DNA of 64,000 nt from Dyadobacter chenhuakuii (GTDB taxonomy: Bacteria; Bacteroidota; Bacteroidia; Cytophagales; Spirosomataceae): NCBI RefSeq assembly GCF_023821985.2, contig NZ_CP098805.1:1302001-1366000 (forward strand). Reading direction: 5' to 3'. The notes under the pieces were generated by a model. That model did no database searches. It saw nothing but the letters and a program-made list of their open reading frames with translations, and was not told the DNA's origin. The first letter of the stretch is position 1. The number at the start of each line of letters is the position of its first letter. Below, one piece after another: positions 46,752-55,317 of this stretch. Both the position numbers and the translations under genes were made by a program.

Positions 46752-48068
46752 ATGAAAATCCGCCTCCTATTACTGGCATTTGTGTGCTTGTCGGTCAAGC
46801 TCAATGCGCAGAACGTGTCCATATTGACCGAAGACGGTGCCTGGTGCTGGTTCAGCGATCCGCGGGCCATTTATACAAATGATAAAAACGGCCAGATTGT
46901 CACAGGCTGGGTCACGAAGTCGGGAGATATTGTTGCGGCGTCACTGGATCTGAAATCCGGAAAAACCGCTCAAAAAACGCTTTACACCAAACTGGAAGTA
47001 GACGATCACGACAATCCAGCATTCCTGCAACTCCCCGACAACCGCATTTTGACCCAGTACACCTGGCACGGCGGAAGCAAAGACGGCATGGGTGTGATTC
47101 AGAACACGACATTGGAGCCGCTGGATATCAGAACATTCTCTGATTCAGTTATTTTCAAACCGCAAACGCCCGAATTACTCGCCAAATTCAAGCGCGAGAC
47201 TTACACATATGCCAATCCGTTCCTCTTAAGTGCAGAAAACAATAAGATTTATAGTTTTGGCCGTTGGATAGGCTTTAAGCCCAATTTTATCACATCAACT
47301 GACAATGGTAAAACCTGGTCTGACCCCAAGGTTGTGATCACTTCCAAGGCTTTGGACACCAACAACCGGCCTTACGTCAAATATTATTCCGATGGCAAAT
47401 CAAAAATCCATCTGCTTTTCACAGACGGTCATCCTAATGCTGAGCCGCTGAATTCGGTTTACTATTGTTATTACGAAAAAGACGCATTCTGGCGCGCAGA
47501 CGGCACGAAGATTGCGAACATTGATCAGCTGCCCTTTCATCCGTCTGATGCCACAGTTGTTTACAAAGCCACACCCGAAACGGGTAAAGCCTGGATATTC
47601 GACATCGTGATTGATCCAAAAGGAAGGCCCGTAGTCGCTTACACGCGCTATCCTACCAATGAAAATCATCAATATTACTACACCGTTTTTGATGGTAAAA
47701 AATGGAACGACCATCATCTGATCGCCTCCGGAAAGTGGTTTCCACAAACGCCCGAAGGCAAAAAGGAGCGCGAAGAAAACTACTCCGGCGGCCTGACAAT
47801 TGATCCGCTGGATCCTTCAATTGTTTATTTTTCGCACGAGGTCGGTAATGTGTTTGAGATCTCAAAAGGCGAAACACGCGATCTTGGTAAAACCTGGAAA
47901 ATAACGCCCGTTACCCGAAATTCGGAGCTGGACAATGTTCGTCCTGTTATCCCGCGCTATAAAAAGAAAGGCGACAAAAATGTGCTTTTATGGATGCAAA
48001 ACCGGAAATATGTGCACTATACGGATTACGACACGCGCATTGTCTGGAAAGATTTGACCGCTCGCTGA
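46752..48068 (+). CDS. Exported BNR-repeat (BNR-4) protein
   Basis: A 438-residue protein with a signal peptide (MKIRLLLLAFVCLSVKLNA). The body is a seven-bladed-propeller-like BNR-4 family protein: WCWFSDPRAIY near 30-40, TSTDNGKTWSDPKVV (an Asp-box), DIVIDPKGRPVVAYTRYP and DLGKTWKITPV (second Asp-box). The BNR-4 family includes polysaccharide lyases of the ulvan-lyase kind as well as untested proteins; substrate cannot be given. It lies 21 bases after the HxlR gene and 75 before the ThuA gene. Confidence 0.8.
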   Translation: MKIRLLLLAFVCLSVKLNAQNVSILTEDGAWCWFSDPRAIYTNDKNGQIVTGWVTKSGDIVAASLDLKSGKTAQKTLYTKLEVDDHDNPAFLQLPDNRILTQYTWHGGSKDGMGVIQNTTLEPLDIRTFSDSVIFKPQTPELLAKFKRETYTYANPFLLSAENNKIYSFGRWIGFKPNFITSTDNGKTWSDPKVVITSKALDTNNRPYVKYYSDGKSKIHLLFTDGHPNAEPLNSVYYCYYEKDAFWRADGTKIANIDQLPFHPSDATVVYKATPETGKAWIFDIVIDPKGRPVVAYTRYPTNENHQYYYTVFDGKKWNDHHLIASGKWFPQTPEGKKEREENYSGGLTIDPLDPSIVYFSHEVGNVFEISKGETRDLGKTWKITPVTRNSELDNVRPVIPRYKKKGDKNVLLWMQNRKYVHYTDYDTRIVWKDLTAR

Positions 48069-48142
48069 AAGTATATTCTGTGCGCTTTTTGTTTTAATAG
48101 TAATTACAAATTCCCCGTTTAAACAACGAATCTCAAAACATT

Positions 48143-48889
48143 ATGTTCAAAAAATTACTGCCACTGCTTCTTGTCATCGTGAGCGCGGCATACGCCCAGG
48201 CGCAGCAGTTTAAAGTTTTATTATTTACCAAAACCGCTGGTTTTCACCACGTTTCCATCCACGAAGGCGTATCCGGAATCCGCAATCTGGCTTCCCGCCA
48301 CAATTTTTCTGTCGACTGGCAGGAAAACGCAGATGTTTTCAACGACAAAAGCCTGGCCAACTACGCAGCCGTTATCTTCCTGAACACCACCGGCGACGTG
48401 CTTAATGACGCGCAGCAAGCGGCATTTGAAAAATACATTAAAAGCGGAAAAGGCTATGTAGGGATCCACTCCGCAGCTGATACAGAGTATGATTGGGCCT
48501 GGTACGGCAAGTTGGTAGGGATGTATTTCAAAACCCACCCTGCACAGCAAACGGCATTTCTGGACGTAAAAGACAGCAATTTCCCAGGCCTGGAACGCTT
48601 CCCAAAACGCCTGCTTTGGACCGACGAATGGTATGAATACAAAAAACCATACAACGCCGACGACCTTAAAATCCTGATCACCCTGGACGAAAAATCTTAC
48701 GATCCAAAAACCAACCAAGGCACCGGCATGGGCGCCGAACACCCTATGTCCTGGTATCACAACTACGACGGCGGCCGCGCATTCTACACCGGCCTGGGCC
48801 ACATTGGTTTGGTTTACTCAGATCAATCGTTTCTGGACCACCTATACGGCGGTATTTACTGGGCCGCGACCGGGAAGGGGTTGAAATAG
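48143..48889 (+). CDS. Exported ThuA-domain protein
   Basis: A 248-residue protein with a signal peptide ending AYAQAQQ and a class-I glutamine-amidotransferase-like ThuA domain: LLFTKTAGFHH, SIHEGVSGI, GYVGIHSAADTEYDW and EHPMSWYHNYDGGRAFYTGLGH. ThuA takes part in trehalose and sucrose use; most exported Bacteroidota copies sit in sugar-degradation loci as here. A terminator hairpin follows. Confidence 0.92.
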   Translation: MFKKLLPLLLVIVSAAYAQAQQFKVLLFTKTAGFHHVSIHEGVSGIRNLASRHNFSVDWQENADVFNDKSLANYAAVIFLNTTGDVLNDAQQAAFEKYIKSGKGYVGIHSAADTEYDWAWYGKLVGMYFKTHPAQQTAFLDVKDSNFPGLERFPKRLLWTDEWYEYKKPYNADDLKILITLDEKSYDPKTNQGTGMGAEHPMSWYHNYDGGRAFYTGLGHIGLVYSDQSFLDHLYGGIYWAATGKGLK

Positions 48890-48907
48890 CAATCAAACAT
48901 TGAAATA

Positions 48908-48956
48908 AGAAAAGAGCTGGCCAATTCCTACATTAGAATGGTCAGCTCTTTTTTTG
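48908..48956 (+). terminator. Terminator after the ThuA gene
   Basis: Stem AAAAGAGCTGgCCAATTC / GAATGGTCAGCTCTTTT with loop CTACATTA, followed by T-run. Confidence 0.9.
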
Positions 48957-48999
48957 TTAATATTGAGAATAAAAAGTCATAAATCTAACCCAATCCTTC

Positions 49000-49362
49000 A
49001 TGGAAATCCTAGGCAAAATCCTCGTCGGCCTCGTGGCGCTCGAACATCTGTACATTCTCTATATTGAAATGTTTGCCTGGGAAACCAAAGGGAAGGAAAC
49101 ATTCAAAGGATCGCTCGCTCCCGAAATGTTCAAACCCACCAAAACGCTAGCCGCCAACCAGGGACTTTACAACGGTTTCCTGGCAGCAGGCCTGATCTGG
49201 ACATTCTTCATAGAAGACCGCCAATGGGCCTTTTACATTGCCGTTTTCTTTTTGACTTGTGTAATCGCGGCGGGAATTTATGGAGCTGTAACTGCTAGCA
49301 AGAAAATCTTTTTCGTGCAGGCTTTACCAGCGATTGTGGCTTTGGTGGTGTTGCACTTTTAA
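49000..49362 (+). CDS. DUF1304 membrane protein
   Basis: A 120-residue protein of four hydrophobic helices. LVALEHLYILYIEMFAWET at the start, NQGLYNGFLAAGLIW in the middle and FFVQALPAIVALVVL at the end are the DUF1304 signature. Function unknown. It stands alone between the ThuA terminator and the toxin-antitoxin pair. Confidence 0.88.
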   Translation: MEILGKILVGLVALEHLYILYIEMFAWETKGKETFKGSLAPEMFKPTKTLAANQGLYNGFLAAGLIWTFFIEDRQWAFYIAVFFLTCVIAAGIYGAVTASKKIFFVQALPAIVALVVLHF

Positions 49363-49440
49363 TTTTATACGAATTACATTAGGCAGACACTTTTTGCTTC
49401 GAATGTTCCCTCTTGATAGTCAAATTTCATAACTTGCGTT

Positions 49441-49683
49441 ATGATGAGCTATACAGACAGACATATTGTGAAAACCTATTCAGGCTTGTTCGAAGGACTT
49501 AGTTCTTCTGGCAAAAGGGAACTGATTGAGTCACTTACAAAGTCGCTCGGTACGGAAAGTAATGAAAAGGATGAAAAGTTTTTCAAATCCTTTGGAGCCT
49601 TTTCGGCAGAAAAATCTCCGGAAGAAATTGCAGCTGAAATCAAAGCCAGCCGAAAATTTAGAAAGAAGGATCTGGGTTTCTGA
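49441..49683 (+). CDS. Antitoxin of a VapBC-type module
   Basis: An 80-residue acidic and helical protein; two ATG codons (49441, 49444). SSGKRELIESLTKSL, FGAFSAEKSPEEIAAEIKAS and RKFRKKDLGF match the pattern of small antitoxins found next to Bacteroidota PIN toxins. Its stop overlaps the toxin start in TGATG. It would bind and inhibit the toxin and repress the operon. Confidence 0.8.
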   Translation: MMSYTDRHIVKTYSGLFEGLSSSGKRELIESLTKSLGTESNEKDEKFFKSFGAFSAEKSPEEIAAEIKASRKFRKKDLGF

Positions 49684-50090
49684 TGCAATATCTGCTGGAC
49701 ACAAATATCTGCATTTTCTTCCTCCGAGGTAAGCTTAACCTTGACGAAATTATACGGTCGAAAGGCAGAGAAAACTGTTTTATCTCAGAAATCACAATCC
49801 TTGAACTCCGTTTTGGCGCGGAAAATAGTGCGAATCCTACAAAATCCCACAAGGCCGTAGATGCCTTTGTCGCTGGCCTTTCCATTATTCCAATCTTTGG
49901 TTCAATTCGCCTTTACGCAAAAGAGAAAGTCCGGCTCAGAAAAATAGGTAAGCCTATCAATGACGAGTTTGATCTATTAATTGGCGTCACCGCTATTCAA
50001 TACAAATTGGTTTTGATCACCGATAACGGAAAAGATTTTGTGCGCTTGGATGGTTTAAAAATAGAAAATTGGTTTCCGCGGAATGCCTAG
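49683..50090 (+). CDS. vapC: PIN-domain toxin, VapC type
   Basis: A 135-residue PIN-domain ribonuclease. The acidic catalytic residues are in YLLDTNICIFFL (Asp6), ITILELRFGAE (Glu), NDEFDLLIGVTAI and ITDNGKDF (Asp). VapC toxins cut tRNA or rRNA when the antitoxin is lost. It overlaps the antitoxin stop by one base. The module starts the defence-rich region. Confidence 0.93.
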   Translation: MQYLLDTNICIFFLRGKLNLDEIIRSKGRENCFISEITILELRFGAENSANPTKSHKAVDAFVAGLSIIPIFGSIRLYAKEKVRLRKIGKPINDEFDLLIGVTAIQYKLVLITDNGKDFVRLDGLKIENWFPRNA

Positions 50091-50176
50091 CAGACAGCTA
50101 AAATAACTAATCCTTGTGTGCTATAATGGTTTTAACGTGGGCGTAAACAATTACGCCGCACGTTATGATATTTCGT

Positions 50177-50587
50177 TCAAGCAAAAAAGCTAGGTTTTTG
50201 CAGGTAACCAGGCTCCCAGCTAGAATCTCTTCTGCGGAGTGAACGCGAAACCGTCAGGACTTCTTGCAAGCGTTTTTCCGGATCGCTCATCAAATCCTGG
50301 CTATGCAAATACTGGCCAATGATCTCCCACTCAAAAGAATCCTCGTGAGCATCATAAATCCCAACCGGAATTCGGTTGCCATCCGTCATCAACATCCCCA
50401 GCACCTGCTGCGCCTCTTCCTCCGACGAACATCCAACATGCTGATACTGGCCTTTTAGTGTGTAAAGCACCGAGTAACGGTTTCTTGTCAATACGTTTCC
50501 TTGCGCTTGCTTCTTATTGTCTCTGTGGGAGTTTTTTAATCTTATCATGATTTCTGTGTTTGTATCTCCGTTCCGTATGCTGTTCAT
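50177..50587 (-). CDS. Hypothetical protein
   Basis: A 136-residue soluble protein with no family recognised; a later ATG (residue 14, MIRLKNSH) is an equally good start. It has a beta-strand-rich centre (RYSVLYTLKGQYQHVGCSS) and a helical, basic C-terminus (VSRSLRRRDSSWEPGY). It is transcribed towards the PIN toxin and away from the reverse transcriptase. Confidence 0.55.
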   Translation of the reverse strand: MNSIRNGDTNTEIMIRLKNSHRDNKKQAQGNVLTRNRYSVLYTLKGQYQHVGCSSEEEAQQVLGMLMTDGNRIPVGIYDAHEDSFEWEIIGQYLHSQDLMSDPEKRLQEVLTVSRSLRRRDSSWEPGYLQKPSFFA

Positions 50588-50953
50588 TTGTTTGTTGTAA
50601 AAGTTATAAATGAACGGAGATGTTTAAAGTTTCGAGACGGCTGTATTGGTCGCTCAAAGTTATAAACGCAGGTTGTGTGTCAATAGTTTAGAAGAATTGG
50701 TGTGGAGGTGGAAGTTCTTCTGATGTTGAAGGTGTTTGGTGGAATAATGCAATTCTTTGTTGCAAGGGTTGTATGGCTTGAAGATGGAAACCAGAAATAG
50801 AAAGAGGCAGTAACAATATTAGAAAACACAATACGATGTTCGGGTAATAAGCATAGCCGAAATCTGTAATGAAAGTAAAAGAAAAGACAAACCTGCTTCT
50901 TAGAAAAGACAAACTTATGCCACCCTTCCACTATCTAATTTGAATAAATATTG
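50588..50953. other. Leader region upstream of the reverse transcriptase
   Basis: About 365 bases with no convincing ORF. A 12-base direct repeat GAAAAGACAAAC occurs at 50881-50892 and 50903-50914, 22 bases apart. Small hairpins are possible (GAAGAA/TTCTTC around 50693-50718; TGCAA/TTGCA near 50748). Several reverse-transcriptase defence systems encode a structured RNA here, so this is the place to look for one, but nothing decisive is visible. Confidence 0.45.
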
Positions 50954-52498
50954 ATGATGAAAATTGAAGATTTGCTTGCAAAAGGGTATTTTCCCAAAGA
51001 ATTGCCACCTCCGTTCAATACTGTTGATTTTGCATCAAAATATGGTCAATTGAAGCCTAGTCTAGCAGGATGTATCACAAAAGAACCGACAAGATGTATC
51101 GACTTTTCAGTGGCGAAAGTTGGTCTTGTAAGGAAGACAATTAAAATACCAAACCCAGTTCACCAAACTAGATTATGTGAGATTATTGTAGAGAATTGGG
51201 AGCAAATTGAATCAATATATAAGCTGTCAAAATTTTCTTTTAGCCGACCAAAACTGAAAGGTGATCGCGCATCAAACATAGGAAAATTCAAAAATTTTAT
51301 GAGAAGGGTGTTTTTAGAATCTTATCCCTACTCATATGAATTGAAAACTGATATTTCGAAATATTACCCATCTATCTACACTCATAGCATTCCTTGGGCT
51401 ATCCATGGAAAAAACCTCTCAAAGACAACGAAGGGCAAGTCAGATCTTCTTGGTGACAAGCTTGATACGAGCGTGAGAAATACAATGTATGGCCAAACTG
51501 TTGGAATTCCGATGGGGCCAGATACATCGCACATTATCTCCGAAATTATCGGGTGTAAAATTGATGAAGAAATAGCTAACAAATTTCCTAGTTTGAGAGG
51601 GTGCCGGTATGTCGACGATATGTACTTCTTTTTTCATAGTGAAGCAGAGGCAGAGGACGCTCTACTTAAATTGCAGCAAACGCTCAAAGTATATGAACTG
51701 CAAATAAATGCAGATAAAACTATCATAAGACAAATTCCAAGAGGCATTGAAGCTGACTGGGTTATACAATTACGTTCTTTTGAGTTTCGGGATACAGAAT
51801 TCAAGCAAAACAATGATATCATTAGTTTTTTTAGTCTTGCATTTGATCTGGCAATTAAGCTTCCGAAAGACTTTGTGCTTACGTATGCAGTTGAAAGGGT
51901 CAAAAGGCTGGTTTTGTTGTCAGATGCAAACTTTGCTCTCTTAGAGACAATGCTATTAAAAACTATCATCGCGGAGCCATCAACAATCAAAGAAGTTTTT
52001 AGGATTTTCTATTCCCACAAATCGAAAGTTCGTGTGTCTAAATTAGAGACGGTACTTTCGAGCTTTATAGAGTATCATTGCCAGAGAAGAAATGAGTATG
52101 AGCTATCTTGGGCTCTTTGGATTGCTAGAAGTTTTGAAATCGTAATTCCAGCTGAAATCGTAGCAGTGTTATCGAAAATCGATGATCCTATAAATGGTTT
52201 ACTGATACTACATCTTTTAAATCTTAAACTTATAAATCATGCGGATTTAGATTTGACTCGATTTCTTGAAAAGCTAAATGTAGAGTATTTGACGGATGAA
52301 AACTGGATCTTCACTTATGAGATTTCTTTGAAAAAATGGATCGGAAATGAATTTTCATATATAGATAAGAATCCGTATTTTAAACAATTGCGTAAAGCTA
52401 AGGTTTCGTTTTATAATGAAGACAGTCAAATAGAAGTTATTGATTTTCTCAAAAAGCAGATAGTCGAACCTGATCAGGGGGTTGAATATGGTAGCTAA
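50954..52498 (+). CDS. Reverse transcriptase, Abi/UG-type (defence-associated)
   Basis: About 514 residues (frame opens at TTG 50951, ATG at 50954 and 50957). The polymerase domain spans about 60-280: TDISKYYPSIYTHSIPW (motif A with Asp134 region), GIPMGPDTS (185-193) and RYVDDMYFF (catalytic YVDD, 220-223). There is no maturase or endonuclease domain, so it is not a group II intron enzyme; the C-terminal 230 residues are helical and repetitive, as in Abi-type reverse transcriptases. By eye I cannot name the UG/DRT subgroup. Base composition is markedly AT-rich compared with katG. It is followed by an overlapping small ORF and a membrane protein in the same frame; role in phage defence is inferred. 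Confidence 0.85.
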   Translation: MMKIEDLLAKGYFPKELPPPFNTVDFASKYGQLKPSLAGCITKEPTRCIDFSVAKVGLVRKTIKIPNPVHQTRLCEIIVENWEQIESIYKLSKFSFSRPKLKGDRASNIGKFKNFMRRVFLESYPYSYELKTDISKYYPSIYTHSIPWAIHGKNLSKTTKGKSDLLGDKLDTSVRNTMYGQTVGIPMGPDTSHIISEIIGCKIDEEIANKFPSLRGCRYVDDMYFFFHSEAEAEDALLKLQQTLKVYELQINADKTIIRQIPRGIEADWVIQLRSFEFRDTEFKQNNDIISFFSLAFDLAIKLPKDFVLTYAVERVKRLVLLSDANFALLETMLLKTIIAEPSTIKEVFRIFYSHKSKVRVSKLETVLSSFIEYHCQRRNEYELSWALWIARSFEIVIPAEIVAVLSKIDDPINGLLILHLLNLKLINHADLDLTRFLEKLNVEYLTDENWIFTYEISLKKWIGNEFSYIDKNPYFKQLRKAKVSFYNEDSQIEVIDFLKKQIVEPDQGVEYGS

Positions 52499-52651
52499 AA
52501 GAATGCAGATGATGCGCATGCACAAGCTCTCAAACTCCCTAATTCGAGTCACTCAGTGTCAGAATGGGATTACTCGACTTTACAGGACTTGTTTGGTGGT
52601 TTAGAAGATATGACAGAGGGTGATGAATTAGATATTGACTTAGACTATTAG
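52488..52651 (+). CDS. Small acidic ORF requiring a -1 frameshift
   Basis: An ATG at 52488 overlaps the reverse transcriptase stop and is preceded by AGGGGG (52477-52481 area), a good ribosome-binding site. Read directly it ends after 37 codons with an unremarkable product. A -1 slip at CTAAAAG (52495-52501) instead gives a 54-residue peptide, starting MVAKKNADDAHAQ and ending DMTEGDELDIDLDY, acidic and protein-like, stopping at TAG 52649-52651. The same codons from 52499 are in frame with the reverse transcriptase after its TAA. It could be a frameshifted gene, a readthrough tail, a sequencing slip in the A-run or a decayed gene. Confidence 0.45.
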
Positions 52652-53662
52652 TTGCTGTATGCAAATGCTGAAATGAACTCGGTTCTAGTTTTAAAACACT
52701 TAAAATTACTTGGCTACTTGGATTTTCTTCAACTTCACTACTATTTGGAAAATGAGTCTCACTCAATGGATGCCGCTGTCAAGAACAGAGCTGAGGCTGA
52801 AATAATAAGGATATTCAAGGAGACCGCGAAAATACTTGAATTAGACATAGATTTAGAGGTTGCTGCACTGGAGCCGGGCGGTATAAAGGAGATATTTAGA
52901 TTTGTAAGGAAAAAGAAAAATGCAAAGATTAGCAGCGCGATTCAAGGCTTTTTAGCAGCTATAATAAGTGGCATAATTGTGGACTTAGCTGTAAGTGGAT
53001 TGCGGAGCAATTCGCACATAGAAGAGCTTACGGTGAAAAAAACTGAGCTTGAAATCAGAAAGTTGCAAAAGGAGATCGAACTGATGGAGGATTCGCCAGA
53101 AGAAATTAATAGTAGAATTGATGATATAGTAGTTTTGATATCCCAAACCGATAAGATAAGGAGATACAAGTCTAATTTTTACTCGTCACTTCTTATTGAG
53201 AATAAGGTGACAAAGATTGGAGCTGTCGTACTCGATAGCAATTATCGGGAAATTTTTCCTGAGCTTCTAGTGACGAGAAGTGATTTTAACAAATACCTGG
53301 TGGATCAGATAGTATTGGCGCCGCTGATTTACAAAGATGTTTATGTCGAGATTGTGTCACCGGTATTGAAAACCGGCAAAATCAAATGGAAGGGTATCTA
53401 TGACTCAGAAACTATTAATTTTAATCTTCACGATGCTGAATTCAGGCAATCGGTCATTAACCGCGAAGTGAGCTTTGCAAATGGCTCCGTTATTAGGTGC
53501 GATATTGAATTTGAGCGCCAAATGGATCAGCATGGTGAAGTTAAAGTCACAAGTGTGAATGTATCAAATATAATTGAGCTTATTCAAGGCGGGCTAATTA
53601 TCGAAACAAAAAAGGGAAAGCACCGAAAAGCTGCAAAATCCCAACTTGGACTTTTTGAGTAA
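52652..53662 (+). CDS. Membrane/coiled-coil protein linked to the reverse transcriptase
   Basis: A 336-residue protein from TTG at 52652, directly after the TAG of the small ORF; an ATG at 52673 would give 329 residues. The first 100 residues are helical, then one strongly hydrophobic segment (IQGFLAAIISGIIVDLAVSGL, about 110-130), a charged coiled coil (KKTELEIRKLQKEIELMEDS, about 138-160) and a C-terminal alpha/beta part (about 185-320) ending in a basic stretch KKGKHRKAAKSQ. No family recognised. It lies in the reverse transcriptase's own reading frame and transcription unit. A membrane effector for abortive infection is a reasonable guess, not shown. Confidence 0.7.
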   Translation: MLYANAEMNSVLVLKHLKLLGYLDFLQLHYYLENESHSMDAAVKNRAEAEIIRIFKETAKILELDIDLEVAALEPGGIKEIFRFVRKKKNAKISSAIQGFLAAIISGIIVDLAVSGLRSNSHIEELTVKKTELEIRKLQKEIELMEDSPEEINSRIDDIVVLISQTDKIRRYKSNFYSSLLIENKVTKIGAVVLDSNYREIFPELLVTRSDFNKYLVDQIVLAPLIYKDVYVEIVSPVLKTGKIKWKGIYDSETINFNLHDAEFRQSVINREVSFANGSVIRCDIEFERQMDQHGEVKVTSVNVSNIIELIQGGLIIETKKGKHRKAAKSQLGLFE

Positions 53663-53665
53663 TTT

Positions 53666-54499
53666 TCAAATGTTGCTGGTTTTCATATAGCTTACCAAAT
53701 TCTTTGCAAAATTCTCAGCATCTCGTTCTGAGATCAGCTTTACTTTAATATCATCTGAGTCAATGGATAACTTATCCTGAATAAATTCATTCAACTCTCT
53801 ATGTTTTCTTGGAATCGAGGTAAGCAAAGTAACATCAATCTTCTCCTCAGCAGTAGCCAATTCCGCTAGCTTCCCAGACCATTTATAAACTTTACTCCTT
53901 ATATTCTCAACATTCTGCAAATCAAATGAAACTGGCAGATAACAATGCCAGATCTCATTCTTCCAGGCTTTGTCAAACTGAAAACTGTCGTACTTAGTTT
54001 CGACTTCGTATTCAGTTAGCTTAGCCGTGATGCCATATTCGTCGAAATACTTTTTGTATTTCTTTTTCCAAACATCTGCGTCGCTGGTTGCTGACTCGTC
54101 AGTTTCACTTTGCCATTTGGTCACTAACAATCTGTAAAGGTCTGCCAGTGATTTGTTGAAGTCCAGGTCGATGCCTTTTTTAACCTCAGTTAATGTGAGC
54201 GAACTGTCGTCGTTTGGGAGGATTGCTCTTGTAATTTCTGCTAAGTCTTCTGGCGTGGGAAAGAGTCCTGAGAATTGCAGTTTTGCTCGGGCTATTTCCT
54301 TTTCGAAGTGGCGGAGGGATTTTAGAATTGCTTTCCCATTCGCGCCGGGGAAGAATGATGTGATTCTACCATATTTGGTGATCACCTTGCAATTTAGATA
54401 TTGATCTTCAGCCGCATAGACGATCACACCGACGTTGATGAACTCGCCTGTGACACGGTCGTGAAGATATCTGATGATTTGATATTGATACTTTTTCAT
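53666..54499 (-). CDS. DUF3037 protein
   Basis: A 277-residue protein whose start (YQYQIIRYLHDRVTGEFINVGVIVYA) is the hallmark of DUF3037. The rest is mixed alpha/beta and charged. Function unknown, but DUF3037 genes regularly sit next to HipA-like kinase genes; here the ATG overlaps the kinase stop by four bases (54496-54499), so the two are coupled. It converges on the reverse-transcriptase operon with only three bases between stops. Confidence 0.85.
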   Translation of the reverse strand: MKKYQYQIIRYLHDRVTGEFINVGVIVYAAEDQYLNCKVITKYGRITSFFPGANGKAILKSLRHFEKEIARAKLQFSGLFPTPEDLAEITRAILPNDDSSLTLTEVKKGIDLDFNKSLADLYRLLVTKWQSETDESATSDADVWKKKYKKYFDEYGITAKLTEYEVETKYDSFQFDKAWKNEIWHCYLPVSFDLQNVENIRSKVYKWSGKLAELATAEEKIDVTLLTSIPRKHRELNEFIQDKLSIDSDDIKVKLISERDAENFAKNLVSYMKTSNI

Positions 54500-55317
54500 G
54501 CTAAAATTGCCTGTGCCAGTTGTTGCGCAAAGATAGTTCTATTCTCAACTATCAATGCAAGATGGTTTTTGATTGTTGTCAGGTCGTCCGAACGCCAGTT
54601 TGCAGGCAGCAGCTCATCGGCTTTTGTCCAAAAATGATCGTCCAGCTGCGTGAAGCGTTCTACGAAATCTGTGATATCAATTTGTGTTCCTTTCAGTTTC
54701 GCATAAAGAAAGTGGTTTCGCAGCATTTTCAGTTCCCAATCTCCCAACTCCCAAGGTCTAGGATTTCGGGTAAAGGATAACATCATCAGAAAGTCAAATG
54801 CAAGCTCATGATCGAAGACAAATAGATTGTTATCGGCCAATACGAGGTTTGGCTTTTCCAATCTTCGGTCGCCATTTGAAATAAACAAATCGAAAGATGT
54901 AACGTTTTCTGCTTGTGATGATTGAATGTTTGTAAGGCAGTTTTTACCAATGATTTGGGTTGTACCAGGAACATATCGTGTGCCGAAGTTGACGCCGACG
55001 CTCTCAATAAATCGTTGATGGTATTTATTTCCGCGAAGCGTTTCCACAAAATCCGTACTCACTTCAACGTACACCGGTTCGAATGCATTCAGTTGGAGTT
55101 CTAGGACAATCCACGCGCCAAGGCACTCTTTCATGACAGCCTGCGGGTAAATTCTGGGATGACCGAATGGTTTGATTACGTAGCTGTTGCGGTTTCCGCT
55201 TTCGGCGTCCATTGCCCAAATCAGCATTGGTTCCGTCGTCCCACTTGCAAAAACGTTGTGCCACTCAGTGGCGTGGACAGTTTTAACCTGATAGTTTTCG
55301 TCTGTGATTTTTGGCAT
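54496..55317 (-). CDS. HipA-like kinase, partner of DUF3037
   Basis: A 273-residue HipA-family kinase-like protein. SYVIKPFGHPR carries the ATP-binding Lys; FDLFISNGDRRLEKPNLVL is the catalytic loop (Asp, Asn, Asp-Arg, Asn) and FVFDHELAFDF holds the metal-binding Asp. The N-terminal subdomain of full HipA and a HipB-type antitoxin are missing; DUF3037 takes the neighbour position instead. HipA phosphorylates glutamyl-tRNA synthetase and induces dormancy; the target here is unknown. A toxin-antitoxin or phage-defence role is inferred from the pair and the island. Confidence 0.82.
   Translation of the reverse strand: MPKITDENYQVKTVHATEWHNVFASGTTEPMLIWAMDAESGNRNSYVIKPFGHPRIYPQAVMKECLGAWIVLELQLNAFEPVYVEVSTDFVETLRGNKYHQRFIESVGVNFGTRYVPGTTQIIGKNCLTNIQSSQAENVTSFDLFISNGDRRLEKPNLVLADNNLFVFDHELAFDFLMMLSFTRNPRPWELGDWELKMLRNHFLYAKLKGTQIDITDFVERFTQLDDHFWTKADELLPANWRSDDLTTIKNHLALIVENRTIFAQQLAQAILA

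Noticed and set aside
48221..48802. 193-codon frame opposite the ThuA gene
   Set aside because: It is a shadow of a well-supported coding sequence and has no recognisable domain.
50954..52498. Group II intron or retron
   Set aside because: The reverse transcriptase has no maturase or HNH domain and I see no domain V/VI-like RNA after it; no msr/msd-like inverted repeats were recognised, though a template RNA cannot be excluded.
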